Shown in pieces: positions 1 through 9,461 of a DNA stretch of 20,347 bases (position 1 is the stretch's first letter; every line of letters starts with the position of its first letter). Source of the stretch: CADEED01 sp044871085 (GTDB lineage: Bacteria > Pseudomonadota > Gammaproteobacteria > Steroidobacterales > Steroidobacteraceae); contig JBIOZI010000261.1 in the NCBI GenBank assembly GCA_044871085.1, positions 1 to 20,347 on the forward strand, written 5' to 3'. The notes below the pieces were generated by a model. It was not told the origin of the DNA. It was given only the letters and a program-made list of their open reading frames with translations, and did no database searches. Made by a program: the position numbers and the translations under genes.

Positions 1-1
1 G

Positions 2-2467
2 GTCGGTGCGCGCGATGGCAGGCCTGTGTTTCTCGAGGACGTCGCCACCATCAGCGCCGGCCCCGAGCAGCCGAAATCCTACGTTTGGCTGGGTACCGGG
101 CCGGGCGCCGCGTCGCGCGGAATCGTCAACACCGCGCATGCACCCGCCGTGACGATTGCGATCTCCAAGAAGCCCGGCGAAAACGCCATCGACGTTGCCG
201 ACCACGTGATCCGGCGTGTCGAGCAGCTGCGCGGCACGTTCATTCCCGCCGGCGTCGAAGCCACCGTGACGCGAAACTACGGCGTCACGGCGAACGACAA
301 GGCGAAGAAGCTGATTCAGAAACTGCTGTTCGCCACGGCGTCGGTGGTGTTGCTGGTGGTGCTCGCCATGGGGCGGCGCGAAGCCATCGTGGTTGGCGCC
401 GCCATTGTAGTCACCCTTGCTGCGACCTTGTTTGCGTCCTGGGCGTGGGGCTTCACCATCAACCGCGTATCGCTATTCGCGCTGATCTTCTCGATCGGCA
501 TTCTCGTCGACGACGCCATCGTCATCGTCGAGAACATCCATCGCCATATGCGCCTGCCGTCGAATCGCGAGGGCGTCTCGCTGACGCAGATCATTCCGCG
601 CGCGGTCGATGAAGTAGGCGGACCTACCATCCTCGCGACGTTCACCGTGATCGCGGCATTGCTGCCCATGGCATTCGTGAGCGGCCTCATGGGGCCGTAC
701 ATGAGCCCGATCCCCATCAACAGCAGCATGGGCATGATCATTTCGCTGGCGGTTGCGTTGATCTTCACTCCGTGGCTGTGCCGCAAACTGCTCAGCCAGC
801 ACGCGCCCACGCATGGGGACGGCGAAACGCCGTGGCTGCGCAGATTGTTCGAGCGCTTCCTGCGCCCGTTTCTCGGCGCGGACAAAGCGCGGCGGCAGCG
901 TCACAAGCTCTACTGGGGCGTCCTCGGCGCTATCGCCTTCGCCATGCTGCTGGTGGTGTTCAAGCTCGTGGTGATGAAGATGCTGCCCTTCGACAACAAG
1001 TCGGAGTTCCAGGTCATCGTCAATCTGCCCGAAGGCACGACGGTCGAAACCACGGCACGAGTGCTCGATGAGCTGTCGCACGAAATCGCGAAGGTGCCGG
1101 AGGTCAGCGACTACCAGGCGTATGCCGGGACCGCGGCACCCATCAACTTCAATGGGCTGGTGAGGCAGTACTACTTGCGCGAAAGTCCCGAGCTCGGCGA
1201 CCTCCAGGTAAACCTGGTCGACAAACATGAGCGGTCGCGTCGCAGTCACGAGATCGCTCTCGCCATCCGCCCAGCTCTCTCGACAATCGGTCAGAAGTAC
1301 CACGCGTCCGTCCAGGTGGTGGAAGTTCCTCCGGGGCCGCCGGTACTCGCGCCGCTGGTGGCGGAAGTGTATGGCGCAACTTACGCGGAACAGCGCCGCG
1401 TCGCCGCCGGAGTGCGCGCCGTGTTCGAAGCCACGCCCGACATCGTCGATATCGACGACAGCCTGGAGGCGCCGGCGCGTCGACACATCGTGGAAATCGA
1501 CCGGCAAAAGGCGGCAATGCTCGGCGTGTCTCAACAGCAGATCGTTGGCGCGCTTGGCACCGCCCTCTACGGCACCGACGTAACCTATATCCATGCGGGA
1601 CACGAGCGTTCGCCCATTCCGGTCCGCGCGGGCCTCGCGGTCGCGGACAAGGGTGATCTCGGCGCGGCACTGGCTCTCGAGGTGCGCGCGCCCGACGGCA
1701 CCGCGGTGCCGCTCTCCGAACTCGTCACCGTGCGCGACGCGCCCCACGACGGCACCATCTATCACAAGGATCTGCTGCCGGTGGTCTACGTCACAGGCGA
1801 CATGGCTGGCAAACTCGATAGTCCGCTCTATGGCATGTTCCGGATGGTCGGCAAGATCAATGACGCGCCGCCGGGCGGCTCGCCCATCGAACAGCGCTAC
1901 GTCAGCCAGCCAGAAGACCCGAACCGTACCGCGATCAAGTGGGACGGCGAATGGCAGATTACCTACGAGACGTTTCGCGACATGGGCCTGGCCTATGCCG
2001 TCGGCCTTGTCCTGATCTATCTACTGGTCGTCGCGCAGTTCGGATCGTATGTGCTGCCGCTCATCATCATGACGCCGATCCCGCTCACGATCATCGGCGT
2101 GATGCCTGGCCATGCATTACTTGGTGCGCAATTCACGGCGACATCCATGATCGGCATGATCGCGCTGGCCGGCATCATCGTGCGCAATTCCATCCTCCTG
2201 GTTGACTTCATCGACACCGAGATCCGTGCCGGAAGCAGTCTCGAGGACGCGGTCATGCGCGCCGGAATCGTCCGTGCCAAGCCCATCGCGCTCACGGGCC
2301 TCGCGGCCATGATCGGCGCCTTCTTCATTCTCGATGACCCGATTTTCAACGGCCTCGCGGTGTCGCTGATCTTCGGGATCCTGGTTTCCACCGTGCTCAC
2401 GCTGCTCGTGATCCCGGTTTTGTACTACGCCTATCTGAAACGGCAGTCGGCGCCAGCCGCAACTTAG
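2..2467 (+). CDS. RND efflux transporter permease subunit (5'-truncated by the window edge)
   Basis: This is the inner-membrane proton-driven pump of a tripartite RND exporter. The frame is already open at base 2 and reads VGARDGRPVFLEDVA, the usual porter-domain phrase, so the GTG at 26 is internal and the true start lies upstream. About 821 residues are visible; the family is usually about 1050, so TM1 and part of the first porter domain are missing. The TM4 motif GILVDDAIVIVENI carries the paired Asp of the proton relay, and TM10 reads GIIVRNSILLVDFI, with Arg near the place where AcrB has its relay Lys. The second half has a periplasmic porter region (about 980-1940) and a final block of five TM segments. 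The stop is 9 bp before the sulfide:quinone oxidoreductase gene, with its ribosome site (AGGAG) overlapping the stop, so the two are probably co-transcribed. The substrate is unknown; the context suggests sulfur stress. No adaptor or outer-membrane partner is visible. Confidence 0.93.
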   Translation, partial: VGARDGRPVFLEDVATISAGPEQPKSYVWLGTGPGAASRGIVNTAHAPAVTIAISKKPGENAIDVADHVIRRVEQLRGTFIPAGVEATVTRNYGVTANDKAKKLIQKLLFATASVVLLVVLAMGRREAIVVGAAIVVTLAATLFASWAWGFTINRVSLFALIFSIGILVDDAIVIVENIHRHMRLPSNREGVSLTQIIPRAVDEVGGPTILATFTVIAALLPMAFVSGLMGPYMSPIPINSSMGMIISLAVALIFTPWLCRKLLSQHAPTHGDGETPWLRRLFERFLRPFLGADKARRQRHKLYWGVLGAIAFAMLLVVFKLVVMKMLPFDNKSEFQVIVNLPEGTTVETTARVLDELSHEIAKVPEVSDYQAYAGTAAPINFNGLVRQYYLRESPELGDLQVNLVDKHERSRRSHEIALAIRPALSTIGQKYHASVQVVEVPPGPPVLAPLVAEVYGATYAEQRRVAAGVRAVFEATPDIVDIDDSLEAPARRHIVEIDRQKAAMLGVSQQQIVGALGTALYGTDVTYIHAGHERSPIPVRAGLAVADKGDLGAALALEVRAPDGTAVPLSELVTVRDAPHDGTIYHKDLLPVVYVTGDMAGKLDSPLYGMFRMVGKINDAPPGGSPIEQRYVSQPEDPNRTAIKWDGEWQITYETFRDMGLAYAVGLVLIYLLVVAQFGSYVLPLIIMTPIPLTIIGVMPGHALLGAQFTATSMIGMIALAGIIVRNSILLVDFIDTEIRAGSSLEDAVMRAGIVRAKPIALTGLAAMIGAFFILDDPIFNGLAVSLIFGILVSTVLTLLVIPVLYYAYLKRQSAPAAT

Positions 2468-2476
2468 GAGCATGCC

Positions 2477-3760
2477 ATGGCACACATCATCGTAGTTGGA
2501 GCGGGAGTCGGCGGAGTCCCTTGCGCTTATGAGCTGCGCAAGAAACTGGGCAAAGACCATCGCGTGACACTGGTGGGTTCGTCGCCGTACTTCGAATTCA
2601 CGCCGTCCAATCCCTGGATCGCCGTGGGCTGGCGGAAATGCGAAAAGACGCGCGTGGAAATGCGCGGGCCGCTCGGCGACAAGGGCATTGAGTGGCACGA
2701 CGAGCCGGTCGACTGCATCGACGCCGTCCAGAAGTCCCTGCGCCTGCGCAGTGGTATCGAGCTCGCATACGACTATCTGGTGATCGCCACCGGACCAAAG
2801 CTCGCGTTCGAGGAAGTTCCAGGGCTTGGCCCCGCGGGTTTCACTCAATCCGTCTGCACGCACGAACACGCGATGCGCGCGTGGGAGAAGTACGAGGAAT
2901 TTCTCAAGAGCCCCGGCCCCATCGTGGTCGGCGCTGCGGCGGGCGCCAGCTGCTTCGGCCCTGCATACGAATTCGCGATGATCCTCGATGCTGACCTGCG
3001 CAAGCGCAAGCTGCGTGACCAAGTGCCCATGACGTTCGTCACCAGCGAACCGTACATCGGGCACATGGGACTTGGAGGAGTCGGCGACAGCAAGGGACTC
3101 ATGGAGTCGGAGCTCCGCCAGCGGCACATCAAGTGGCTGGTGAATTCAAAAGTCGCCGGCGTCACCGCCCATGAAATGAAGGTGGTCGAACATGACGACG
3201 ACGGCAAGCTGAAGAAGGAGCACGGCCTGCCCTTCAAGTACGCCATGGTGATTCCCGCGTTCAAGGGCGTGGACGCCGTCGCCGCGGTGCCGGAGCTCTG
3301 CAATCCGCGCGGCTTCGTGTTGATAGATGCCATGCAGCGCTCGAAGAAGTACGCGAGCATCTTTTCAGCTGGCGTTTGCGTCGCGATTCCGCCGGTCGAA
3401 GCCACACCGGTCCCGACCGGCGCTCCGAAAACCGGGTTCATGATCGAGTCGATGGTCAGCGCCATCTGCGAAAACATCGTCGCCGAGATCGAAGGCAAGC
3501 CTGCGACGTCACAGGCCACCTGGAACGCGATCTGCCTCGCCGACTTTGGCGACACCGGCGCCGCCTTCGTCGCTTTGCCGGAGATCCCGCCGCGCAATGT
3601 GACTTGGGCAAAGACCGGCAAGTGGGTGCATCTCGCAAAGATCGCCTTCGAGAAGTATTTCCTGCGCAAGGTACGCACCGGCTCGACCACGCCGGTCTAC
3701 GAGAAATATGTGCTCAAGCTACTTGGCATTGGCGCGTTGAAGGCGAAGAAGGCGGCCTGA
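2477..3760 (+). CDS. sqr: Sulfide:quinone oxidoreductase (SQR), FAD-dependent
   Basis: A 427-residue flavoprotein expected to oxidise sulfide to polysulfide or sulfane sulfur and pass electrons to the membrane quinone pool. The N-terminus has the dinucleotide-binding fingerprint VVGAGVGGVPCAYEL (residues 6-20), and a second FAD-binding signature, YLVIATGP, lies at about 100-107. Three cysteines match the catalytic set of type I SQRs: Cys127 (QSVCTHEHA), Cys159 (GASCFGPAYE) and Cys353 (NAICLADFGD), at nearly the same positions as Cys128/160/356 in the Acidithiobacillus enzyme. The block AIPPVEATPVPTGAPKTG and the amphipathic C-terminus with GKWVHLAKIAFEKYFL are also family hallmarks. The length is typical. 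ATG 2477 has AGGAG six bases upstream. It sits between an RND pump and an OsmC protein in one probable operon. I am confident it is an SQR; whether its role is energetic or detoxifying is inferred only from context. Confidence 0.93.
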   Translation: MAHIIVVGAGVGGVPCAYELRKKLGKDHRVTLVGSSPYFEFTPSNPWIAVGWRKCEKTRVEMRGPLGDKGIEWHDEPVDCIDAVQKSLRLRSGIELAYDYLVIATGPKLAFEEVPGLGPAGFTQSVCTHEHAMRAWEKYEEFLKSPGPIVVGAAAGASCFGPAYEFAMILDADLRKRKLRDQVPMTFVTSEPYIGHMGLGGVGDSKGLMESELRQRHIKWLVNSKVAGVTAHEMKVVEHDDDGKLKKEHGLPFKYAMVIPAFKGVDAVAAVPELCNPRGFVLIDAMQRSKKYASIFSAGVCVAIPPVEATPVPTGAPKTGFMIESMVSAICENIVAEIEGKPATSQATWNAICLADFGDTGAAFVALPEIPPRNVTWAKTGKWVHLAKIAFEKYFLRKVRTGSTTPVYEKYVLKLLGIGALKAKKAA

Positions 3761-3763
3761 ATC

Positions 3764-4207
3764 ATGCACCCCTATCCCCATCAATATCTGGCGTCGGCGA
3801 CGGGCAACCCTGCCGGGGCCGTGACGGTGACGTCCCCGCAGCTACCCGCCATCGAGACCGCGCCACCACCGGAGTTCGATGGTCCGGGTGGTGTCTGGTC
3901 GCCGGAAAGTCTGCTGTGCGCCGCGGTCGCGGATTGCTTCATTCTCACGTTTCGGGGGGTCACCCGCGCCGCGAAGTTTGAATGGCTGAGCCTCGAATGC
4001 CGAGTTCAAGGAACCCTGGAGCGAGTCGACGGGAAATCGCAGTTCACGAAGTTTGCGACCTTCGCGACACTGTGGGTTCCGGTGGGATCCGATGTTGCCA
4101 AGGCTCGGTCGCTACTCGAGCGAGCCGAACATGGCTGTCTGATCGCCAATTCATTGCTTGGTGAGCGCAGTCTGGAAACCGAGATTGTCGAGGCGACGGG
4201 AAAGTAG
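3764..4207 (+). CDS. OsmC family protein (thiol-dependent peroxidase fold)
   Basis: A 147-residue OsmC/Ohr-fold protein. The two family cysteines are present: Cys58 in ESLLCAAVADCFILTF, on the long central helix, and Cys125 in AEHGCLIANSL. In this fold they form the redox pair that reduces organic or fatty-acid hydroperoxides with lipoyl or other thiol donors, and some OsmC proteins have been linked to reactive sulfur species. The gene begins 3 bp after the SQR stop, so it is almost certainly translated from the same mRNA; there is only a weak purine-rich site (AAGGCGG) in front of the ATG. With an SQR upstream, a role in clearing peroxides or persulfides produced during sulfide oxidation is a reasonable inference. 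The exact subfamily (OsmC, Ohr or YhfA-like) cannot be decided by eye. It is the last gene of the operon. Confidence 0.85.
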   Translation: MHPYPHQYLASATGNPAGAVTVTSPQLPAIETAPPPEFDGPGGVWSPESLLCAAVADCFILTFRGVTRAAKFEWLSLECRVQGTLERVDGKSQFTKFATFATLWVPVGSDVAKARSLLERAEHGCLIANSLLGERSLETEIVEATGK

Positions 4208-4280
4208 GCCGGAATATGACGACAGGCTGTGCGTTGTGTTGAACGTCATCGAAACAGTGGATGCAGAGGTGCCAATTGGA

Positions 4281-4304
4281 GAGGTGGCAGTATTTGCCGA
4301 CCTC
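4281..4304. terminator. Possible hairpin after the sqr-osmC operon
   Basis: GAGGT-GGCA and TGCC-G-ACCTC pair across a GTATT loop with one bulged base, about 74 nt beyond the OsmC stop. No T tract follows, so an intrinsic terminator is doubtful. The rest of 4208-4450 holds no convincing gene. Confidence 0.3.
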
Positions 4305-4450
4305 AACTAAGTCACTTCCGTCCGCGGAGGATCGAGCGACTCTCGGTAGTTAGTCAGAGCGCCAATCTAACGCCGCTCGATTCGAATCCCTGTTTTAGCT
4401 GCGAGTCGTGGCCGCAAACGTCGTAATTTATTGATTTATAAGGGAAATTT

Positions 4451-4541
4451 TGGCGGAGAGAGAGGGATTCGAACCCTCGAAGGGCTTTTGGCCCTTACAC
4501 CCTTAGCAGGGGTGCGCCTTCGACCACTCGGCCATCTCTCC
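4451..4541 (-). tRNA. tRNA-Ser (anticodon GCU)
   Basis: Read on the minus strand, this is a class II tRNA of 91 nt including a genomically encoded CCA. The acceptor stem GGAGAGA pairs with TCTCTCC, followed by discriminator G and CCA. The D arm reads GGCCGAGTGGTCGAAGGC, the anticodon loop CTGCTAA presents GCT (complement at 4505-4507) and so reads AGC/AGU serine codons, a long variable arm (GGGCCAAAAGCCC) follows, and the T arm is GGGTTCGAATCCC. Its place directly downstream of csrA is conserved in many gammaproteobacteria, including E. coli (csrA-serV). Confidence 0.97.
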
Positions 4542-4544
4542 GGG

Positions 4545-4581
4545 GGGCGCAATCATAATGAAGCCGGAGAGAAAGAGGCAA
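4545..4581 (-). promoter_or_regulatory. Likely sigma-70 promoter of the tRNA-Ser gene with GC-rich discriminator
   Basis: On the minus strand, TTGCCT (4576-4581) and TATGAT (4552-4557) stand 18 bp apart and are followed by a run rich in G and C (TGCGCCCCCC) before the tRNA 5' end. A GC-rich discriminator is typical of stringently controlled stable-RNA promoters. The call rests on sequence match and position only. Confidence 0.55.
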
Positions 4582-4602
4582 AAACTCGCGCTGAACAGCC
4601 TT

Positions 4603-4842
4603 TTAGACCGGCAGAATTTCCCTGGGCAGGGTGTTCTGGTCGTCTTTGGTCGTATTGCCGTCGGCATTGCCGCCGCCGCGACCGCTCTTGATGCGTTCGA
4701 AGATCTCTTCGCGGTGCACCGCGACGTGCTTTGGCGCATTGATGCCGATCCGGACTTGGTTGCCCTTCACGCCCAATACGGTGACGGTGACGTCCTCACC
4801 TATGACCACAGATTCACCAACTCGACGAGTCAAAATGAGCAT
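4603..4842 (-). CDS. csrA: Carbon storage regulator CsrA/RsmA with extended C-terminal tail
   Basis: A 79-residue RNA-binding global post-transcriptional regulator that acts as a dimer on GGA motifs in mRNA leaders. The start is the ATG giving MLILTRRVGESVVIGEDV; a longer in-frame opening to 4950 is not family-like. Residues 1-53 match CsrA closely, including the RNA-contact segments LTRRVGE near the N-terminus and VHREEIFERI at about 42-51. E. coli CsrA ends at 61 residues; here a Gly/Asn/Asp-rich tail (GRGGGNADGN, then TTKDDQN and LPREILPV) adds about 18 more. A strong GGAGGG site (4851-4856) lies 8 nt before the ATG and itself contains a GGA, which would permit the autoregulation known for csrA leaders. 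It lies downstream of lysC with a 120-bp gap, then tRNA-Ser. Confidence 0.96.
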   Translation of the reverse strand: MLILTRRVGESVVIGEDVTVTVLGVKGNQVRIGINAPKHVAVHREEIFERIKSGRGGGNADGNTTKDDQNTLPREILPV

Positions 4843-4962
4843 ATTGAGGGCCCTCCGTGGAGCCTCTTTGTTCGTTCTTGAGCCCGGACCCCCACAAAAT
4901 GCGGCCGGGCAGCGCGGCGGAACCTTAACACTGCAACTCGCGATGGTCACGCGGAGTACGTC

Positions 4963-6186
4963 TCATAACGCCTGGGACAGTCGCAAATCGTTGTGCAGAG
5001 ATTTGACACAAGATTCGAGTTTGTCTTCCGGCACCAACACCGCGATCTTGATCTCCGAAGTAGAAATGAGCAGCGCTTTCACGCCCTGTCTCGCAAGGGA
5101 TTCAAAGAGTTGCGTGGCCACACCGGCATGGGAACGCATGCCCACTCCGACCACGGCGAGTTTCGCAACGGTATCGTCCGAGGACATGCGCGCGGCGGGA
5201 AATTCGCCCGTTATGTTTTGCGCGATGCGCTGCGCTTCGAGAAAGTCATCCCGATGAACGGTGAAGGAAAGGTCCTTCAAACCATCACGCGCGGTCGCGA
5301 GAACGATCATGTCCACTTCGATGTTCGCCGCTGAAATTGGTTTCAAGATGCGCGCCACGGTATCCGCCGCATCCGGCAGCCCCGCGATCGTGATCTGAGC
5401 TTCATCACGATTGAACGCAATTCCGGAGATGAGCGGGGCTTCCACGGATGGCTCCTCTTTGCAGATGAGGGTACCGCTTCCGGGACGAAACGACGACAAC
5501 ACACGCAGCGGCACGTTGTATTTTGCGGCAAATTCCACAGAACGCAGGTGCAGGACCCGCGAGCCCTGCCCGGCCAGCTCGAGCATCTCCTCGAACGAGA
5601 TGCGTGACAGAAGCCGCGCGTCGGGAACCAGCCTGGGATCGGTGGTGTAAACGCCGTCGACGTCGGTGAGTATCTGACATTCGTCCGCGCGAAGAGCGAC
5701 GGCCAGCGCGACCGCACTGGTATCGGAGCCGCCGCGGCCGATGGTCGTGATGTCGCCCTCGTCATCGATGCCCTGGAAACCCGCCACGACGGGCACCTCC
5801 CCTGCGGCGAGTGATGCCATCAACTTTTCAGTTTCCACGGCGGTGATTCGTGCGCGGCGATGCGCGTTCGTGGTGCGCACGCGGATCTGGCCGCCGGTGA
5901 ACGAGCGGGCCGGCACGCCGCGCTCGCACAGCGCCATCGCGAGCAGCGCGATCGACACCTGCTCCCCGGTGGACAGCAGCACGTCCATTTCGCGCGGGTT
6001 CGGTTCCCGGGCGATGCCGGCCGCGAGATCGACGAGACGGTCGGTGGAGTCCCCCATAGCGGAAACTACGAGAGCAACGTGGTCTCCGGATGCACGGATC
6101 GCCGCAACTTTTTCGGCCACCCTCCGGATGAGCTCGACCGAGCCCACGGAGGTGCCGCCGTACTTCTGGACGATGGTGCGCGTCAC
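4963..6186 (-). CDS. lysC: Aspartate kinase (monofunctional, two ACT domains)
   Basis: Phosphorylates L-aspartate with ATP, the first step to lysine, threonine, methionine and diaminopimelate. I place the start at GTG 6186 (VTRTIVQKYGGTSVG), giving 407 residues, the usual length; the upstream extension to 6282 runs into alaS and has no family similarity. The kinase domain (about 1-240) shows KYGGTSVG at 8-15, LLSTGEQVS, the FQGIDDEGDITTIGRGGSD block and ILTDVDGVYTTDPR. Two ACT domains follow (about 265-320 and 340-400). They keep the framework (FNRDEAQITI, MRSHAGVA, ISTSEIKI), but the effector-contact positions are unusual: DAADTVA at 272-278 where DxPGVA is normal, DMIVLAT at 292-298 where DMIVQNV is normal, and VKALLIST at 369-376 where xNIxMIST is normal. 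Feedback control may therefore differ. It lies 58 bp after alaS and before csrA, as in pseudomonads. Confidence 0.95.
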   Translation of the reverse strand: MTRTIVQKYGGTSVGSVELIRRVAEKVAAIRASGDHVALVVSAMGDSTDRLVDLAAGIAREPNPREMDVLLSTGEQVSIALLAMALCERGVPARSFTGGQIRVRTTNAHRRARITAVETEKLMASLAAGEVPVVAGFQGIDDEGDITTIGRGGSDTSAVALAVALRADECQILTDVDGVYTTDPRLVPDARLLSRISFEEMLELAGQGSRVLHLRSVEFAAKYNVPLRVLSSFRPGSGTLICKEEPSVEAPLISGIAFNRDEAQITIAGLPDAADTVARILKPISAANIEVDMIVLATARDGLKDLSFTVHRDDFLEAQRIAQNITGEFPAARMSSDDTVAKLAVVGVGMRSHAGVATQLFESLARQGVKALLISTSEIKIAVLVPEDKLESCVKSLHNDLRLSQAL

Positions 6187-6244
6187 ACCGGCATTATGGC
6201 GTGCAGCCGCGGACCCGCGTGTGGCGGGTTTGCGCGAAGTGTGC

Positions 6245-8887
<2,643 letters not shown>

Positions 8888-8893
8888 GGGTAA

Positions 8894-9451
8894 CTAAGTC
8901 GACTGATCCGGTTCGCTGGCTGCATCGAGGCCGGACTCCTCGTCCAGCCCGGACTCGTCATCCGGGCTCCCCTGCAGTACTGCGCGGATATGATCGGTGG
9001 AAAAGCCCCGGTATTGCAAAAATCTGGCCTGGCGCGCCCTTTCCTTGCGATCTTTCGGGATATCCGGGCCGAACTTGCGGGCCCGCGTGGCCCGGGCGAG
9101 CGCCAGGAAGTCGGGGGCATCCCCGCCCTTCACCGCCTCGTCGATGGCGGAACGGGACAGGCCGGACTTCTGCAGCTGGTTGCGAATGCGCGCGGGTCCG
9201 TGGCCGCGCCGCGCGCGATAGGCGACGAAGTTCTGCCCATACCGCTCATTGTTGACCTTGTTCATCGACTCGAGATCGTCCACGACGACCTCGTATGCAT
9301 GCTCGGTGTAGCCGCGTTCCTTCAGCTTTTTCTTGAGCTCGTTCGTGGAGTAGTCGCGTCGCGCCAGCAGCGACACTGCGTAGTCCATGGCATGGTTCAA
9401 GTCGTATGCCTGCTGCTCGGTCAGCGGCGCCTTGCGACCCGGCGTTCGCAT
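8894..9451 (-). CDS. recX: Regulatory protein RecX
   Basis: A small modulator that caps or inhibits RecA filaments. From the ATG at 9451 it is 185 residues. It is built of three-helix RecX repeats: AMDYAVSLLARRDYSTNELK, KERGYTEHAYEVVVDDLESM with NNERYGQNFVAYRARRGHGP (the R-x-x-G-H/K-G-P signature), and a third repeat at about 125-170 (RKERARQARFLQYRGFSTDH). An acidic, repetitive tail (DDESGLDEESGLD) follows. An earlier in-frame ATG at 9484 would add 11 residues and overlap the amidohydrolase 3' end; I prefer 9451 because it starts 10 bp after that stop and fits the family N-terminus, but neither has a strong ribosome site. recX is normally next to recA; here an amidohydrolase gene separates them. 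It overlaps nothing downstream and precedes alaS by 6 bp. Confidence 0.93.
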   Translation of the reverse strand: MRTPGRKAPLTEQQAYDLNHAMDYAVSLLARRDYSTNELKKKLKERGYTEHAYEVVVDDLESMNKVNNERYGQNFVAYRARRGHGPARIRNQLQKSGLSRSAIDEAVKGGDAPDFLALARATRARKFGPDIPKDRKERARQARFLQYRGFSTDHIRAVLQGSPDDESGLDEESGLDAASEPDQST

Positions 9452-9461
9452 GGAACGCTCT

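Noticed and set aside
473..1765. A 430-codon open frame antisense to the RND gene
   Set aside because: No domains; the composition (Arg, His, Asp, Val) is that of a shadow of the RND coding frame.
4229..4426. A 65-codon frame between osmC and tRNA-Ser
   Set aside because: Non-ATG start, no ribosome site, residue pattern without family similarity and unlike neighbouring genes in codon use.
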